Below, piece by piece: positions 8,301 to 16,900 of a stretch of 50,947 nucleotides of DNA. Within the stretch, counting starts at the first letter, position 1. The number at the start of each line of letters is the position of its first letter. Source of the DNA: Armatimonadota bacterium (GTDB taxonomy: Bacteria > Armatimonadota > Armatimonadia > Armatimonadales > Armatimonadaceae); assembly GCA_026392155.1 (NCBI GenBank), contig JAPLCP010000150.1:1-50947 (forward strand), read 5' to 3'. The notes under the pieces were generated by a model. That model was given only the letters and a program-made list of their open reading frames with translations, had not been told where the DNA came from and did not search any database. Made by a program: the position numbers and the translations under genes.

Positions 8301-9656
8301 TTAGGGGGCCAGTCGCGCGTCCGTGTCGCGGATGATGCTGCTGACGGCGGTTTTATTGAAGCCCTTGAAGCCCTCCCAGCGCTGAAGGATTTCGAGATGG
8401 CTGCCCAGTGCCCCGACGGTCGCGAATTTTTCGGCTTGCTCGCTCGTGAGCTGCCCGGCGGCCACGAGTGGCGTGAGGCGCTCTTGTGACACCTGCCAAG
8501 GCTCGCCGACCGTGAAGGCTTGCCAGAGCATTGGGAGGTCGGTGAAGGGAGCCATCACGGGAAAACCGGCGGCGTTGGCATCGTCTTTGACGCGCTGGCA
8601 GAGGAACTCGCACTCGATATGGTGCATCCCCGCGCTGGCGATAGACGAGCTGTGTAGGGCGCACCACAGGCCGATGGTTCCCAGAGTCGCTCGGGGAGCC
8701 AGCTCCACCGAGGCGAAGTCTAGGTCTAGCTCCTCGGGGGCGATGTCCACATCGGCGAAGATCACCACGCGGCTCTCAGGGTGCTCTAGAACCTGCGCCC
8801 CCCAGCCCGCCTCAGCCCCGGCGTAGAAGCGCTCGCGGCAGACAAAGCCCATCGCCACAAAGAGCCGGATTAGCGCCGGAAACGCCGCGCGGGAGCACCG
8901 ATACGTGTGGTGGTCGTGGTTGGCCCAGCCGATTCCAATCGCCTCTTGCCGGGCGTACTGCCAGCGTGCGGCAGCGTTGCGAGCGAGGTAGTAGGCACGC
9001 TCCGCGGCGAAGAACTCCTCCGTAGCGCGGCCCCGTCCCAGCATCTTGGCATGCTTCTCGAAAAGCTCCTGCGCGGCGGCAATGCTCACTGCTTCGTCAT
9101 CGGTGCGTGGGCGATGGGCAAAATCCGTCCGTGCGGCTTCGAGTCCCTCAGGGCGGGCTTGGGGTGCAAAGCCACGGTAGCCGATGCGCACGATAGGCAT
9201 GAGCTCGCCGTGGGGCAGCGTGAGATGGGCGCACTGGTAGCCCGAGTCGTCGTCGCCGTGGCAGGCTTCGATGTTGAGGTCGTTCTTCGCCGCAAATGCG
9301 GAGATATTTTCGACGCCTAGCGCTAAACACGGCGTCGTGCGCTTGGCTTTGATACGGAGCCGCGGGAGCCGTGCGCCCGGATGCTCCCAGACCTCATCGC
9401 CCTCGGGGAGCGTGGTCTTGACCAGCCCGAGCGCCTCCCATTTTTCCGTCAAGCCGTTAGTAGGGGGCAAGATCCAGTGGTCTACGAGCGCAAGAATATC
9501 CACGCCTGCCTCATCGGCAAAGCGCTGGACGAGCTGCGCGATGAGCGGGTTCTGGGTGGCGAAGTCGGCAAAAAGCTCCTGAAAATAAGCGGCTGCCTCC
9601 GGGCAGCGCGGCCACGGGCCTGCCGTGTTTTCTGTGTTTGTCGAGGACGTACTCAT
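8301..9656 (-). CDS. uncharacterised protein, possible VOC-like fold
   Basis: This 451-aa soluble protein has no signal peptide and I did not recognise a named family. The first half has a VDH motif near residue 59 and, further on, EACHGDDDSGYQ. The second half has a conspicuous NHDHHTYRCSR segment and an AGMHHIE segment, plausible metal-binding His/Glu sites, with intervening strand-rich stretches (RVVIFADVDI). Repeated His/Glu in two halves suggests a vicinal-oxygen-chelate-type dioxygenase or lyase, but this is inference. It is the last gene of the eight-gene minus-strand run, 21 nt after the DUF5916 gene. It also has its own TACACT hexamer 6 nt before the start, so it may be transcribed separately. 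Confidence 0.5.
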   Translation of the reverse strand: MSTSSTNTENTAGPWPRCPEAAAYFQELFADFATQNPLIAQLVQRFADEAGVDILALVDHWILPPTNGLTEKWEALGLVKTTLPEGDEVWEHPGARLPRLRIKAKRTTPCLALGVENISAFAAKNDLNIEACHGDDDSGYQCAHLTLPHGELMPIVRIGYRGFAPQARPEGLEAARTDFAHRPRTDDEAVSIAAAQELFEKHAKMLGRGRATEEFFAAERAYYLARNAAARWQYARQEAIGIGWANHDHHTYRCSRAAFPALIRLFVAMGFVCRERFYAGAEAGWGAQVLEHPESRVVIFADVDIAPEELDLDFASVELAPRATLGTIGLWCALHSSSIASAGMHHIECEFLCQRVKDDANAAGFPVMAPFTDLPMLWQAFTVGEPWQVSQERLTPLVAAGQLTSEQAEKFATVGALGSHLEILQRWEGFKGFNKTAVSSIIRDTDARLAP

Positions 9657-9662
9657 GGGTTT

Positions 9663-9668
9663 AGTGTA
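9663..9668 (-). promoter_or_regulatory. -10 element before the 9656 start
   Basis: On the minus strand TACACT ends 6 nt before ATG 9656, the same geometry as other leaderless genes in the window. It would give the last gene of the operon an independent transcript. Confidence 0.45.
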
Positions 9669-9677
9669 CCTAAACGA

Positions 9678-11714
9678 TCAGTAGGGCCGCACTAACTTCA
9701 CCGTTGTTTGGGTCCTGGTGTTGTTAGCGTTGGGATCGCCGAGAATCACGAAGATATCCGCGCCGTTGGCGCGGGAGCGCTGGGTGTAGGCGAGATAAAA
9801 ATTCGTCCCGTTGCGTGCCCCGACATTGGCGGCGTTGCCGCTGCCATTTTGTGAGAGAACTCGTGCGGAGAGTGTCCGAAGCGTGTCGATGCGAAACGTG
9901 CCCGTGGCGATTGCCTGGCGCGTGGTGGTCGTGCCGCGCTTTTGCTGGTTGTAGCTCGTGCTCACCGAGAGGGGCTTGCTGACGAGAAAGCCTTGACCAA
10001 AGCTGAGATCCGTTGTGGGAAGCCCACCCTGCCGACCACGTCCCACACGCAGGCCGCCGCCTTGGAAGAGCGTGCGCTGGTTCCAGCCAAACCCAACTCC
10101 ATTGGAGAAGTCTTCAAAGCGCTTGGTGGCGCTGTCCTCGCGGCGGCCCTGGCTGGAATCCAGCGAGAGGCTGTTGCCCTTGCGAGTCTGGACACTCGCC
10201 GTGCCTCCGACATTCTCATAGAAAAACGCGCCGCTGGTGAGGCGATCGGCTTGGCTATAATCCAGCTTAAAATCGTAGGAGAAGAGCGGGCCCTTATCGA
10301 ACTGGTTGCGCAAGCTGGAGCTTGCCGACCAGCCCTTGCGATCTAGGTTCTGGACAAGTCCCATCGTGCTGATAAAGTCCGACGAGAGCTGAGACTGAAT
10401 CAGCGTGTAGCTGGGCTTGCCGTTGGAAGAGCTGCTGTTGAGGTAAAGAACACTGTCATTACCCTTAGGCTGCGCCCCGAGCCAGGTCTGGGTGCGGCGC
10501 AGATAGGCAGTATTGCGACGGTCTTTGGCCATCCAGCCGTACGTCCCATGCGCCTCCGCGACCCGGTTGGCGACAATCCCGTAGATATTATCCGCCGTGG
10601 CTGAAACACCGACCTCGCTATAGAGTCCGAGGGCTTGCTTCACAGCAACCGCCATGTTATCCCGGTCGTACTTGGTCGAGCGTGCCTGCGAGGCCACGAG
10701 GCCCACGGACGTGGCTCCGTCGCGCCCGACGACTTTCATGCCGGTGTCGAACTGCTGGATGCGCTGGGAGTAGAAGAGCTCAGGCGCGGGAAGAAACTCA
10801 CTTCCCTCGGCAAAGAACGGGCGACGGTCTGCGACAAACTGTTCGTTGTAGGAAAAGTTAACACTGGCGACGTTTTGCTCAATGGTCTGGAAGTCCGGGT
10901 TGATCGCCATCAGGCCTGTGAGGGTTGTGGAGAACGGATACTTGATGTCCATCCCGACGCGCCCACTCTGGCCGTTGGGCTTGGCGGTGGCAAATGTGTA
11001 GGGCAGAAAGACGGGCTTAGGGGCGACATCAGGCATGGGCTGTGCGAGCTGAATATCCGGGGCGTTCTGCGCAAGTAGGGAGAGGACCTGTCCTTCAGGT
11101 GGAACGGCGGGCCAGATCACAAAGTTGCTCTCACGGGTCATGGCCCGGATCAGCTGCATCCCAAACACTTTTGACTTGGCCGGGTGGCGCATCAGGCCAA
11201 AGGGAATCGCCAGCTCGCAGACCCAGCCATCCGCGACCCGCTTGCTCACGCCCTTCCAGTCGCCCGCCCAGGTGATGTTGTCCGCCGTTCCCCCTTCGAG
11301 AGTGTGGTAGAGCGTCCCAATCGGGTTGATCGAGAACGCCGAGAGTCCGCGATGGAGATGCTGGCTGTCTATCAGCACGGTGATGTGGTCGTCGCCGTAG
11401 ACCGCCCCACTGCCGCGCTGGGTCTCACTCGCACGAATCTGCTCGGGCTGGGTGTCGTGGCAATAAAACGCCACATAGAGCGTCTTGCCATCGGTGGTCG
11501 CCCATGCCTCGGTTTTCTGGCTTACGGGCGTGCCGCTCCCAAAGCGCGCAAACTCCCCAGCCTTGAGCGCATCTTTCCAGCACGCATCGGAGAGATCACC
11601 ATCTATCTTGGGCGGTGTTTTTGTGGTGGGAAGCGTGAAGCTCTGGCGCTGTCTTGCCAACGCCTGTATGGGAAGGAGCAACAAAATCGCTGCGAGTAGT
11701 AACTTAAAATTCAT
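9678..11714 (-). CDS. CBM9-like plus DUF5916 outer-membrane barrel protein
   Basis: The protein is 678 aa with a clear signal peptide (LLLAAILLLLPIQALA). Residues about 30-200 form a carbohydrate-binding-module-9-like domain: the opening PPKIDGDLSDACWKDA and later YGDDHITVLID are typical. The remainder is a DUF5916-type beta-barrel with the characteristic stretch INPDFQTIEQN and FFAEGSEFL, and many amphipathic strands up to the C-terminal aromatic residues (KLVRPY). Such proteins are thought to sit in the outer membrane, and the ligand is unknown. Its start overlaps the stop of the acyltransferase gene by four bases (ATGA), so the two are translationally coupled. Confidence 0.85.
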   Translation of the reverse strand: MNFKLLLAAILLLLPIQALARQRQSFTLPTTKTPPKIDGDLSDACWKDALKAGEFARFGSGTPVSQKTEAWATTDGKTLYVAFYCHDTQPEQIRASETQRGSGAVYGDDHITVLIDSQHLHRGLSAFSINPIGTLYHTLEGGTADNITWAGDWKGVSKRVADGWVCELAIPFGLMRHPAKSKVFGMQLIRAMTRESNFVIWPAVPPEGQVLSLLAQNAPDIQLAQPMPDVAPKPVFLPYTFATAKPNGQSGRVGMDIKYPFSTTLTGLMAINPDFQTIEQNVASVNFSYNEQFVADRRPFFAEGSEFLPAPELFYSQRIQQFDTGMKVVGRDGATSVGLVASQARSTKYDRDNMAVAVKQALGLYSEVGVSATADNIYGIVANRVAEAHGTYGWMAKDRRNTAYLRRTQTWLGAQPKGNDSVLYLNSSSSNGKPSYTLIQSQLSSDFISTMGLVQNLDRKGWSASSSLRNQFDKGPLFSYDFKLDYSQADRLTSGAFFYENVGGTASVQTRKGNSLSLDSSQGRREDSATKRFEDFSNGVGFGWNQRTLFQGGGLRVGRGRQGGLPTTDLSFGQGFLVSKPLSVSTSYNQQKRGTTTTRQAIATGTFRIDTLRTLSARVLSQNGSGNAANVGARNGTNFYLAYTQRSRANGADIFVILGDPNANNTRTQTTVKLVRPY

Positions 11715-13186
11715 GTTGTGTTTTTTTGACGTCGGCCATTGAGGAGCGTCCCCAGCACGGTGTCGCGAACAAGAGTCTGGTAGATTGCCAAGAGGGCTCC
11801 TGTAGCCAGAGTAAAGACGACGAGAAATTTGAGGCCAGGGAGCAGAGGCCAGCTTCGGACCACACCCTGGAGCGCGATCACCAGCGGGATGTGGCTAAGA
11901 TAGAGCCAGTAAGAAGCATCGGAGAGGTAGCGCAGGGTCTTGTTCTCACGAGTGATGAGGTGTCCAAAGAGCCCCAGCAGCCCAAAGATCATGAGCCATG
12001 TGTAGAGCACCTGAATCGCTCCGGAGAAGGCGGGAGCCGCTCCCATGGTAATGAGTCCCAGAGGGAGAACGACCAACAATGCGACCGGGAGCTGCCAGCG
12101 CCAGCTCTTTCCACTCGTGGCCCCTTGCTCAAAGTACAGCACTCCAAAGAAAAAGAAGATGCCGTAGTAGAGCAAGAGGTGCGGCGGCGGGAGCCACCCC
12201 ACACTGGTATCGGGGCCAAAGCTTGAGCCTGCTGTTCCCATAAAGAACTGTGGGATAAGAGGCAGTGGCAGGAGCCAGAGAGGCCGCCACGATGCTCCTC
12301 CCTTGAGGCGTGCCCAGAGCGCAAAGCAGGGAAGTAGCCAGCAGAGAAACCACAAAAACCAGAGGTGGTCGAAGACGGGGGTGGTGAACCCGCTTGCGGT
12401 GATAAACGCGCCGTAGGCCGCACGCACGCTGAGCTGAGTACTGGGAAGGGCGGGCAGTAGTGCTTGGCAGCGCTCTCGGCCTTCGTCAATGGCGCTCTGC
12501 GGACGGGGAGGGAGGCGCAGGAGCCCGATGAGGGACTGCGTGGTTCTGGCATCGGCCTGCATAGACTCGGCAGGAGGCTGGCCCGCGCTATTCTTCCCCT
12601 GAGGGTTGGCTCCCTTGCTCAGCAAGAGCGCCACGAGCGTATCGTTGCCCAGAAACGCGGCCCCATGGAGTGGGGTGGAGCCATCGCCGTTTTTGGCATT
12701 GACATCGGCCCCTTTTTCGAGGAGGCGCTGCGCCATCGCCAGATCACCCTGCATCGCGGCCCAGCCCAGCAGAGTGACTCCAAACTCAGAGTCGCGGCCG
12801 TTGGGATCGGCTCCCTCCGAAAAAGTACGCGTGAGTGCGGGGCGCTTTACGGGCCGGGTTGCCTTCTCCGAGACCCAGTGCCCCAAGGGGAGGATCGTCA
12901 CGAGGCCTAAAAGGCAGGGCAAGAGAACACGCTTCAGGCGCTGCGTCACCATGGCACGCAGGCCACGCCCCCGCCAGAGCATGGCCGTGAAGAAGCCACT
13001 TACTAAAAAGAAGAGCTGCATCCGGAAGCCGTGCACGGCAGCGACAAAGATCCCGAAGCCGTCGCTTTGCTGGACATCTTGGACGGCCCACGGCGCCCCG
13101 GGCACAAACGACATCGCGGCGTGGAGTGCGAGCCCAAGAAGCATGGCAAAGGCCCGGAGGGCATCAAGGTCGTGTCGACGGTTCAT
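11711..13186 (-). CDS. acyltransferase-3/MdoC-like membrane protein with inserted ankyrin repeats
   Basis: The N-terminus (RRHDLDALRAFAMLLGLALHA) is the acyltransferase-3 signature with the conserved R/H/D pattern. The C-terminal half has the matching helices and the YWLYLSHIPLVI motif. These integral-membrane enzymes transfer acyl groups to extracytoplasmic glycans, as in MdoC/OpgC succinylation. Unusually, residues about 121-205, between early transmembrane segments, form two to three ankyrin repeats (GADVNAKNGDGSTPLHGAA is diagnostic). A linker of about 45 residues then leads to the remaining helices. At 491 aa it is longer than the family by roughly the size of the insertion. It lies within the eight-gene operon, 1 nt after the PQQ-propeller gene. 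Confidence 0.85.
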   Translation of the reverse strand: MNRRHDLDALRAFAMLLGLALHAAMSFVPGAPWAVQDVQQSDGFGIFVAAVHGFRMQLFFLVSGFFTAMLWRGRGLRAMVTQRLKRVLLPCLLGLVTILPLGHWVSEKATRPVKRPALTRTFSEGADPNGRDSEFGVTLLGWAAMQGDLAMAQRLLEKGADVNAKNGDGSTPLHGAAFLGNDTLVALLLSKGANPQGKNSAGQPPAESMQADARTTQSLIGLLRLPPRPQSAIDEGRERCQALLPALPSTQLSVRAAYGAFITASGFTTPVFDHLWFLWFLCWLLPCFALWARLKGGASWRPLWLLPLPLIPQFFMGTAGSSFGPDTSVGWLPPPHLLLYYGIFFFFGVLYFEQGATSGKSWRWQLPVALLVVLPLGLITMGAAPAFSGAIQVLYTWLMIFGLLGLFGHLITRENKTLRYLSDASYWLYLSHIPLVIALQGVVRSWPLLPGLKFLVVFTLATGALLAIYQTLVRDTVLGTLLNGRRQKNTT

Positions 13187-13187
13187 T

Positions 13188-14462
13188 TTAATTGTTTTTT
13201 ACGCAGTAGAGCGTGTTAGCCGTGCGGATCAGCAGGCGCTCCCCGGCCAGGGCAGGCGTGGCCATGCACATGTCATCGTCGGTGAGGCGGTTGGCCTGGA
13301 GGAGCTCGAACTTGTCACCCGCTTTAAGAACATAGCAGATCCCATCCTCACTTAGGCAATAGATCTTGCCATTGGCGGCCCACGGCGACGCGGTAAACCC
13401 GGAGCCAATGGGCAGGCGCTCCCGGTCATAGAGCTGCTTGCCCGTTTTAGCCTCAAAAGCACTGAAGAGTCCCCGATCATAGAGCACGTAGATCCGGCCC
13501 TCATAAAACAGCGGCGAGGGGTTGTACGGCCCGGCGGTTGGGTTCGACCACGCGATTGCCGTCGCACTTCCCGTAATATCGCCGCTGGCTCCGGGGCGGA
13601 TGGCGTAGAGTGGGCGTAGCTGATCGCCAACATAGCCCGAGCTGACAAAGAGCAGGCCCTCGCCGGTGGTTGGGGTGGGAATGGTGATACTGGACATCCC
13701 TTTAAGAGACCAGAGCAGCTTGCCATCTTGGGGATCGTAGCTCCGCACGGCGCGGGTGCCGGGGACTACCAGCTCAGTGCGCCCTCCGCTCTGCCAGGCA
13801 AATGGCGTCGCCCAGTTGCTTTTCTCGTCGCGCTCCACGTGCCAGAGGGGCTTGCCGGTCTTCGCGTCGAAGGCCAGCAGCTCCGCCTTTTCATCGTTGT
13901 CGTTGAGCAGAAAGAGCTTTCCCTGGTGCAGAACCGGCGATGCCGCGTAGCCCCAGCCAAAGCGCGTCTTTCGTGGCTCTAGCTTCTTCGACCACAGCTC
14001 TTTCCCAGACTTGGTATCGAGAGTAAACAGTCCCAGCCCCCCAAAGAGCGCATAGACCCGCTCACCGTCGGTGACCGGCGTCTCAGCACCGTAGCTGTTC
14101 TTAAGGTGCACGGTCGTGGTCGGCGGGCCATGAAACACCGTCTTCTGCCAGAGCATCTTGCCCGTCGTGAGACTCAAACAGAGCACATTAAACGAGTGCT
14201 CATCTTTGGGCAGCTCCAGCCGCTCGCCGCCAAAGTAGAGACCTTTTTTCGGCTTCTCGCCCTCGCCGGGCCGGACGACGGCAGTCACAAATATCTTATC
14301 GCCCCAGACAATCGGCGACGACCAGCTCTTTCCGGTGAGTGCGGTGCGCCAAGCGATATTCTCGGTCGCCGACCAGCGGGTGGGAAGCTTGCTGCTCGCG
14401 CTGATTCCTGCGGCGTTGGGGCCACGAAACTGTGGCCAGTGGGGTGTGTTTTGAAGAGGCAT
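13188..14462 (-). CDS. PQQ-like beta-propeller repeat protein
   Basis: A 424-aa BamB-like propeller. It opens WPQFRGPNAAGIS, the usual start of the planctomycete/armatimonad PQQ-propeller proteins. Repeated blade motifs follow (TGKMLWQKTVF, SGKELWSKKLE, TGKPLWHVERD, DGKLLWSLKG), with a regular spacing of about 45-60 residues. No signal peptide is visible, and the start cannot move upstream without running into the SGNH hydrolase gene, which stops 1 nt before this start. The protein may therefore be cytoplasmic or exported by another route. The family gives scaffolding or quinoprotein roles; no PQQ dehydrogenase catalytic residues were identified. Confidence 0.85.
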   Translation of the reverse strand: MPLQNTPHWPQFRGPNAAGISASSKLPTRWSATENIAWRTALTGKSWSSPIVWGDKIFVTAVVRPGEGEKPKKGLYFGGERLELPKDEHSFNVLCLSLTTGKMLWQKTVFHGPPTTTVHLKNSYGAETPVTDGERVYALFGGLGLFTLDTKSGKELWSKKLEPRKTRFGWGYAASPVLHQGKLFLLNDNDEKAELLAFDAKTGKPLWHVERDEKSNWATPFAWQSGGRTELVVPGTRAVRSYDPQDGKLLWSLKGMSSITIPTPTTGEGLLFVSSGYVGDQLRPLYAIRPGASGDITGSATAIAWSNPTAGPYNPSPLFYEGRIYVLYDRGLFSAFEAKTGKQLYDRERLPIGSGFTASPWAANGKIYCLSEDGICYVLKAGDKFELLQANRLTDDDMCMATPALAGERLLIRTANTLYCVKNN

Positions 14463-15011
14463 CTAGAAAATCCATTCTGCCAGCAAGGGCTGGGCATACT
14501 CTGAAAGCGCCGCGTAGGCATCGTCGGTGAGGTGCAGGCCATCGTCGATAAAGTAGTGCCCAGCAGGCGCACTGCCGGGAAAGAAGACTGTGTTACTCTC
14601 GACGTAGAGATCGCAGGGGAGCAAGCCCTGCGCAATCTGCGCATTGATTTGATCGATCTGCTCCCACTTGCCGAGCTTCTGGGGCGCTTTGATGATCCCA
14701 AAGTAGGCAAGCTTGGCGGCAGGCGCGAGCGCTTGTAGTGTCGTGCGGCAGGCAAGCACATTGGCGACAATCGCCTCGTCGCTCACTTCCGCGTTGAGGT
14801 CGTTGCTCCCGCAGTAGTACAGCACAAAGTCGGGGGATTCCTCGGTGAGCACAGTGGCAAGGTGCTCTGCCCAGAACGCGGTGACTGTCCCACCAATAGC
14901 GCGATTGGCCACGCGGCAGCCCGGCACGGCAGCTTGGACACAGCTCCACTGTTCAAAGATCGAGCTCCCGAGGATGAGAACCGTCGGTTTAAATCGAGGG
15001 GTGTCTTTCAC
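14463..15011 (-). CDS. SGNH/GDSL hydrolase
   Basis: The 182-aa protein has all four SGNH blocks: GSSIF with the nucleophile Ser near residue 16, a Gly in AIGG, Asn in CGSND, and the Asp/His pair in DGLHLTDDAY near the C-terminus. This family hydrolyses acyl or acetyl esters on lipids, glycans or arylesters. There is no signal peptide. It lies 3 nt downstream of the dihaem gene and directly abuts the PQQ-propeller gene, so it is part of the operon. A second ester hydrolase (16121-16900) and an acyltransferase in the same operon suggest turnover of an acylated polymer; that link is inference. Confidence 0.88.
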   Translation of the reverse strand: MKDTPRFKPTVLILGSSIFEQWSCVQAAVPGCRVANRAIGGTVTAFWAEHLATVLTEESPDFVLYYCGSNDLNAEVSDEAIVANVLACRTTLQALAPAAKLAYFGIIKAPQKLGKWEQIDQINAQIAQGLLPCDLYVESNTVFFPGSAPAGHYFIDDGLHLTDDAYAALSEYAQPLLAEWIF

Positions 15012-15014
15012 GAG

Positions 15015-16103
15015 CTACTTGCCACTTGGTTTCGGGCGGTTGAAGAGTGCCTTGTTGGGATAGTCTTCTCCTACTGTTTGGCTTGGCTTGCCTTGTGCAG
15101 GAGGAATGATCCAGCTTGCTCCCGGCACGCTCGCCGGTCCCTTGTTCCAAGCCTCCAAGAGCTGATCAAGGTCTTTGGCCATACTACCAGGGTTCTGAGG
15201 GGGCATGTGGCTGTTGGGTTTCCAGCCATTTTCCATAAACATGGCCATCGTACTCATGCCAACGCGATGGCAAGTGAGACACTTATTGTCCTTGATGTGA
15301 ATCGTGCGCATGTCCCAGTTTTGGCCACCGATCACATAGTAGGGAGATTTCTGGTTGAGGATAGGCACGACGTTTTTTGTGGTGCCTGGTATCTTGGCCG
15401 CATTGATGAAGGAATTCGTGATAAAGGGGTCGGCTTGATGGCACTGGACGCACTGAGGGCGTGTCGGCTCGGGGACACGGTACGCTCTATTGAAGCCGTC
15501 CGGATCGTCAATCCAAGGCATGACACCGCGCATGCGAAGCGTCTTCTGATCAAGCGTAACCCACGGCTGGATCTGATCGCAGCTCTCAAAAAACGCCGTC
15601 GCCCCCGTCTTTTTGTTGTAGCCAATCATCTGAACTGATCCAAGAACCGTCTCCGGGTCGCGAGTTGAGTTACGGCTGAAGCTGATCCAGACGACATCGG
15701 GGAGAGGCATGCCCGTGGCGGTACGCCCCTCGTACTGTTGGAGGGTGGAGCCAGAGACCGTGTCCTTGCCCAGCATACTGGGATTGTCGCAGTTTTGGTG
15801 GAGGTTACCGTAGGAGCGAACCCCTTTGACGTACAGAGGAATCTCGACAGACTGGCTAAGGTCTATCTTCGGAGGAACTCCCAAGTCGGGTTCGACCAGC
15901 TTGGCGTACTCGAAAGCGGTCTTGGGAAAGTTCCACCCACGCGGATCAAGCAAGCCCTTCTGGATTAACAATTTCTCGACGAAAGCCTTCTTTTCGGCTT
16001 CTGTCATTGGGCGAGATTGCCCTGTGGCGCGAGTCGGGACGAAGGGCAAGAGGATTGCGATGAGTGTAGAAATCATCCCGACGTGACGGGCAACTAAGTT
16101 CAC
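15015..16103 (-). CDS. secreted dihaem c-type cytochrome-like protein
   Basis: Two haem c motifs are present, CVQCH and CLTCH, in the C-terminal half; a conserved HMPPQNP may supply a Met ligand. The N-terminal hydrophobic segment (MISTLIAILLPFVPT) is a signal peptide, so the protein should mature in the periplasm. The frame is open back to a TTG at 16124, overlapping the esterase stop. I prefer GTG 16103, which has GGAG seven bases upstream and gives a basic N-region before the hydrophobic core; ATG 16076 is a further alternative. The family has no assigned function I recall. It is the third gene of the operon, next to the propeller/dihaem/ankyrin fusion, suggesting a shared redox chain. Confidence 0.78.
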   Translation of the reverse strand: MNLVARHVGMISTLIAILLPFVPTRATGQSRPMTEAEKKAFVEKLLIQKGLLDPRGWNFPKTAFEYAKLVEPDLGVPPKIDLSQSVEIPLYVKGVRSYGNLHQNCDNPSMLGKDTVSGSTLQQYEGRTATGMPLPDVVWISFSRNSTRDPETVLGSVQMIGYNKKTGATAFFESCDQIQPWVTLDQKTLRMRGVMPWIDDPDGFNRAYRVPEPTRPQCVQCHQADPFITNSFINAAKIPGTTKNVVPILNQKSPYYVIGGQNWDMRTIHIKDNKCLTCHRVGMSTMAMFMENGWKPNSHMPPQNPGSMAKDLDQLLEAWNKGPASVPGASWIIPPAQGKPSQTVGEDYPNKALFNRPKPSGK

Positions 16104-16120
16104 ATTAAAACTCCATTCTG

Positions 16121-16900
16121 TCAATTTGCTGTATTGTGCTTCTCGAAGAACCCAAGGATCTCCTCGGCGAGACTACGGTTCGGGTTGTCGAGGTGCGTGG
16201 GCCAGTCGTGGCCGCCACCGTCGATGGTGTAGAGAACGAACTCGGTCGCATCGCGCTTTGTTCCCCAGCGCGTGCGGGTGAGCTTGCCACTGGTTTTTTC
16301 CTCACGCTCGGTCAGGCTCAAAGACTTCACCCAGTGCGCGACCACTGCCTCCGTGCCGTAGTAAGGCCCCCAGCCATCACGGTTTTGCAGGTCGCCGTCC
16401 CAGAGCGTGACGTTATCTTTGGTGCCATGAACCTCCAGGATCGGGATGCGGTTCTTGGCCGTAAGAGTCTTGTCCCAGCCCACCATCATGCACCCGGCAA
16501 TCGGCGCGATGGCACGGATCAGTGGGTTTTTCTGGCGGGCGAGATAGTAGCTGAAGTCGGCCCCGTTGGACATTCCGGTGGAGAATACCCGCTTGGGGTC
16601 GAGCGTGTACTGTTTCACTAAGTGCGCGATAAGCTGCTGCGCAAATTTTACATCGTTGATCTTCGGGTCTTGGAACTGGTACTCCACTTGGAAGTTGCGC
16701 TTGCCTTTCGCATCCGGGAGGCCATCGAGATAGGCAACGACAAATCTGTGGGAATCCAGAATCTTGGAGAAGCCCGCCCAGCTTCGCATGTCCTCCGCAC
16801 TACCGCCAAAGCCATGGCAGACTAAAACCAGCCCTTGGGGGGTCTTAGGCACATCGAGCACATACGAACGCTCGCGGCCATCGACAGTTATTTTTGGCAT
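16121..16900 (-). CDS. PHB-depolymerase/feruloyl-esterase-like alpha/beta hydrolase
   Basis: The 259-aa alpha/beta hydrolase matches the LpqC/poly-hydroxybutyrate depolymerase family. It has an oxyanion segment VLVCHGFGGSAEDM, nucleophile Ser in TGMSNGADFS (near residue 115), Asp in HGTKD and His in GGGHDWP. These enzymes cleave esters such as PHB oligomers or feruloyl or acetyl groups. Homologues are commonly secreted, but no signal peptide is visible here. The start is 1 nt after the stop of the 1015-aa fusion gene (16901), so the two are co-translated from one message. The likely substrate is unknown. Confidence 0.85.
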   Translation of the reverse strand: MPKITVDGRERSYVLDVPKTPQGLVLVCHGFGGSAEDMRSWAGFSKILDSHRFVVAYLDGLPDAKGKRNFQVEYQFQDPKINDVKFAQQLIAHLVKQYTLDPKRVFSTGMSNGADFSYYLARQKNPLIRAIAPIAGCMMVGWDKTLTAKNRIPILEVHGTKDNVTLWDGDLQNRDGWGPYYGTEAVVAHWVKSLSLTEREEKTSGKLTRTRWGTKRDATEFVLYTIDGGGHDWPTHLDNPNRSLAEEILGFFEKHNTAN

